A DNA stretch of 64,000 nt from Candidatus Sodalis endolongispinus (GTDB taxonomy: Bacteria > Pseudomonadota > Gammaproteobacteria > Enterobacterales > Enterobacteriaceae): contig NZ_JAFJYC010000001.1 in the NCBI RefSeq assembly GCF_018777395.1, forward strand, positions 1,798,001-1,862,000, read 5' to 3'. Shown here piece by piece: positions 63,822 through 64,000 of this stretch (position 1 is its first letter; each line of letters begins with the position of its first letter). The translations under genes and the position numbers were made by a program. Under the pieces are notes generated by a model, which saw only the letters and a list, made by a program, of their open reading frames with translations, did no database searches and was not told where the DNA came from.

Positions 63822-63860
63822 CTGTATAAAAAAACCAGTTTATACTGTGGATAATAACAG
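63822..63860. promoter_or_regulatory. LexA (SOS) boxes of recN
   Basis: The second box, CTGTGGATAATAACAG (63845-63860), fits CTG-N10-CAG. The first (63822-63838) has CTG and CAG ends but N11 because of an extra A in an A7 run, so it may be weaker. The layout mirrors the E. coli recN promoter. Confidence 0.75.
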
Positions 63861-63888
63861 TGTTATTTTTATATACAGGAAAGCAACT

Positions 63889-64000
63889 ATGCTGGCTCAA
63901 CTGACCATTGCCAATTTCGCCATTGTACGCGCGTTAACGATTTATTTTCGGTCGGGGATGAGCGTGATTACCGGTGAGACCGGCGCCGGGAAATCCATTG
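63889..64000 (+). CDS. recN: DNA repair protein RecN (5' end only)
   Basis: RecN is an SMC-like ATPase in double-strand break repair. The 37 codons present read [20 protein letters not shown] and then the Walker A region GETGAGKS, as in RecN. AGGA is 8 nt before ATG 63889 and LexA boxes lie upstream. The gene leaves the window, so its integrity is unknown. Confidence 0.95.
   Translation, partial: MLAQLTIANFAIVRALTIYFRSGMSVITGETGAGKSI

Overview
The window reads as a chromosome segment of a Sodalis-type gamma-proteobacterium (Enterobacterales). Most proteins are close to their E. coli counterparts and sit in E. coli-like gene clusters, but a large share of the genes are broken by single stops or 1-2 nt frameshifts. 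That mix of intact housekeeping genes and fresh pseudogenes is typical of a recently host-restricted insect symbiont such as Sodalis glossinidius or a close relative. The species name is inference; no rRNA or tRNA gene is present to confirm it.

Layout: (1) 1-15 kb, the ubi/tat and udp/met region: tatB (cut by the window edge), tatA, ubiB, ubiJ, ubiE intact; rmuC, a DedA-family gene, udp, dlhH and metE broken; metR and yigM intact; a degraded pentapeptide-repeat gene resembling Salmonella PipB/PipB2 type III effectors lies between metR and yigM. (2) 15-34 kb, the ggt/ugp/ftsYEX/rpoH/yhh region: ggt, ugpQ, yhhN and yhhQ broken; ugpBAEC open but UgpC has lost two catalytic residues; panM, rpoH, ftsX, ftsE, ftsY, rsmD, tusA, dcrB and yhhS intact. 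(3) 34-44 kb, an accessory island: a dead lipase/esterase gene, a glutathione transferase, an unassigned operon (VOC protein, medium-chain dehydrogenase, hotdog thioesterase, ABC binding protein, truncated ABC ATPase), a decayed IS2-type element, a phage tail fragment, and about 1.9 kb of AT-rich sequence without recognisable genes. (4) 44-64 kb, a conserved block: yfhL, acpS, pdxJ (broken), recO, era, rnc, lepB, lepA, rseC, rseB, rseA, rpoE, nadB, a chitin-type AA10 protein, trmN6 (broken), srmB, grcA, ung, grpE, nadK and the start of recN.

Regulatory sites are well preserved, even next to dead genes: Met boxes before the broken metE, an 11-bp-spaced Pho box array before ugpB, a sigma-E promoter before rpoE, two FNR boxes before grcA, a sigma-32 promoter before grpE, LexA boxes before recN, and a candidate preQ1-I riboswitch before the broken yhhQ. 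Envelope stress, heat shock, secretion, ubiquinone, NAD synthesis and translation functions are kept. Cobalamin-independent methionine synthesis, pyridoxal phosphate synthesis, gamma-glutamyl transfer, uridine phosphorolysis and glycerol-3-phosphate diester use are damaged.

Strongest leads: the PipB2-like effector relic, the signal-less AA10 protein, the preQ1-I relic, the catalytically dead UgpC, the 112-bp tandem expansion of the ugpQ 3' end, and the unassigned VOC/dehydrogenase/thioesterase/ABC operon cut by an IS.
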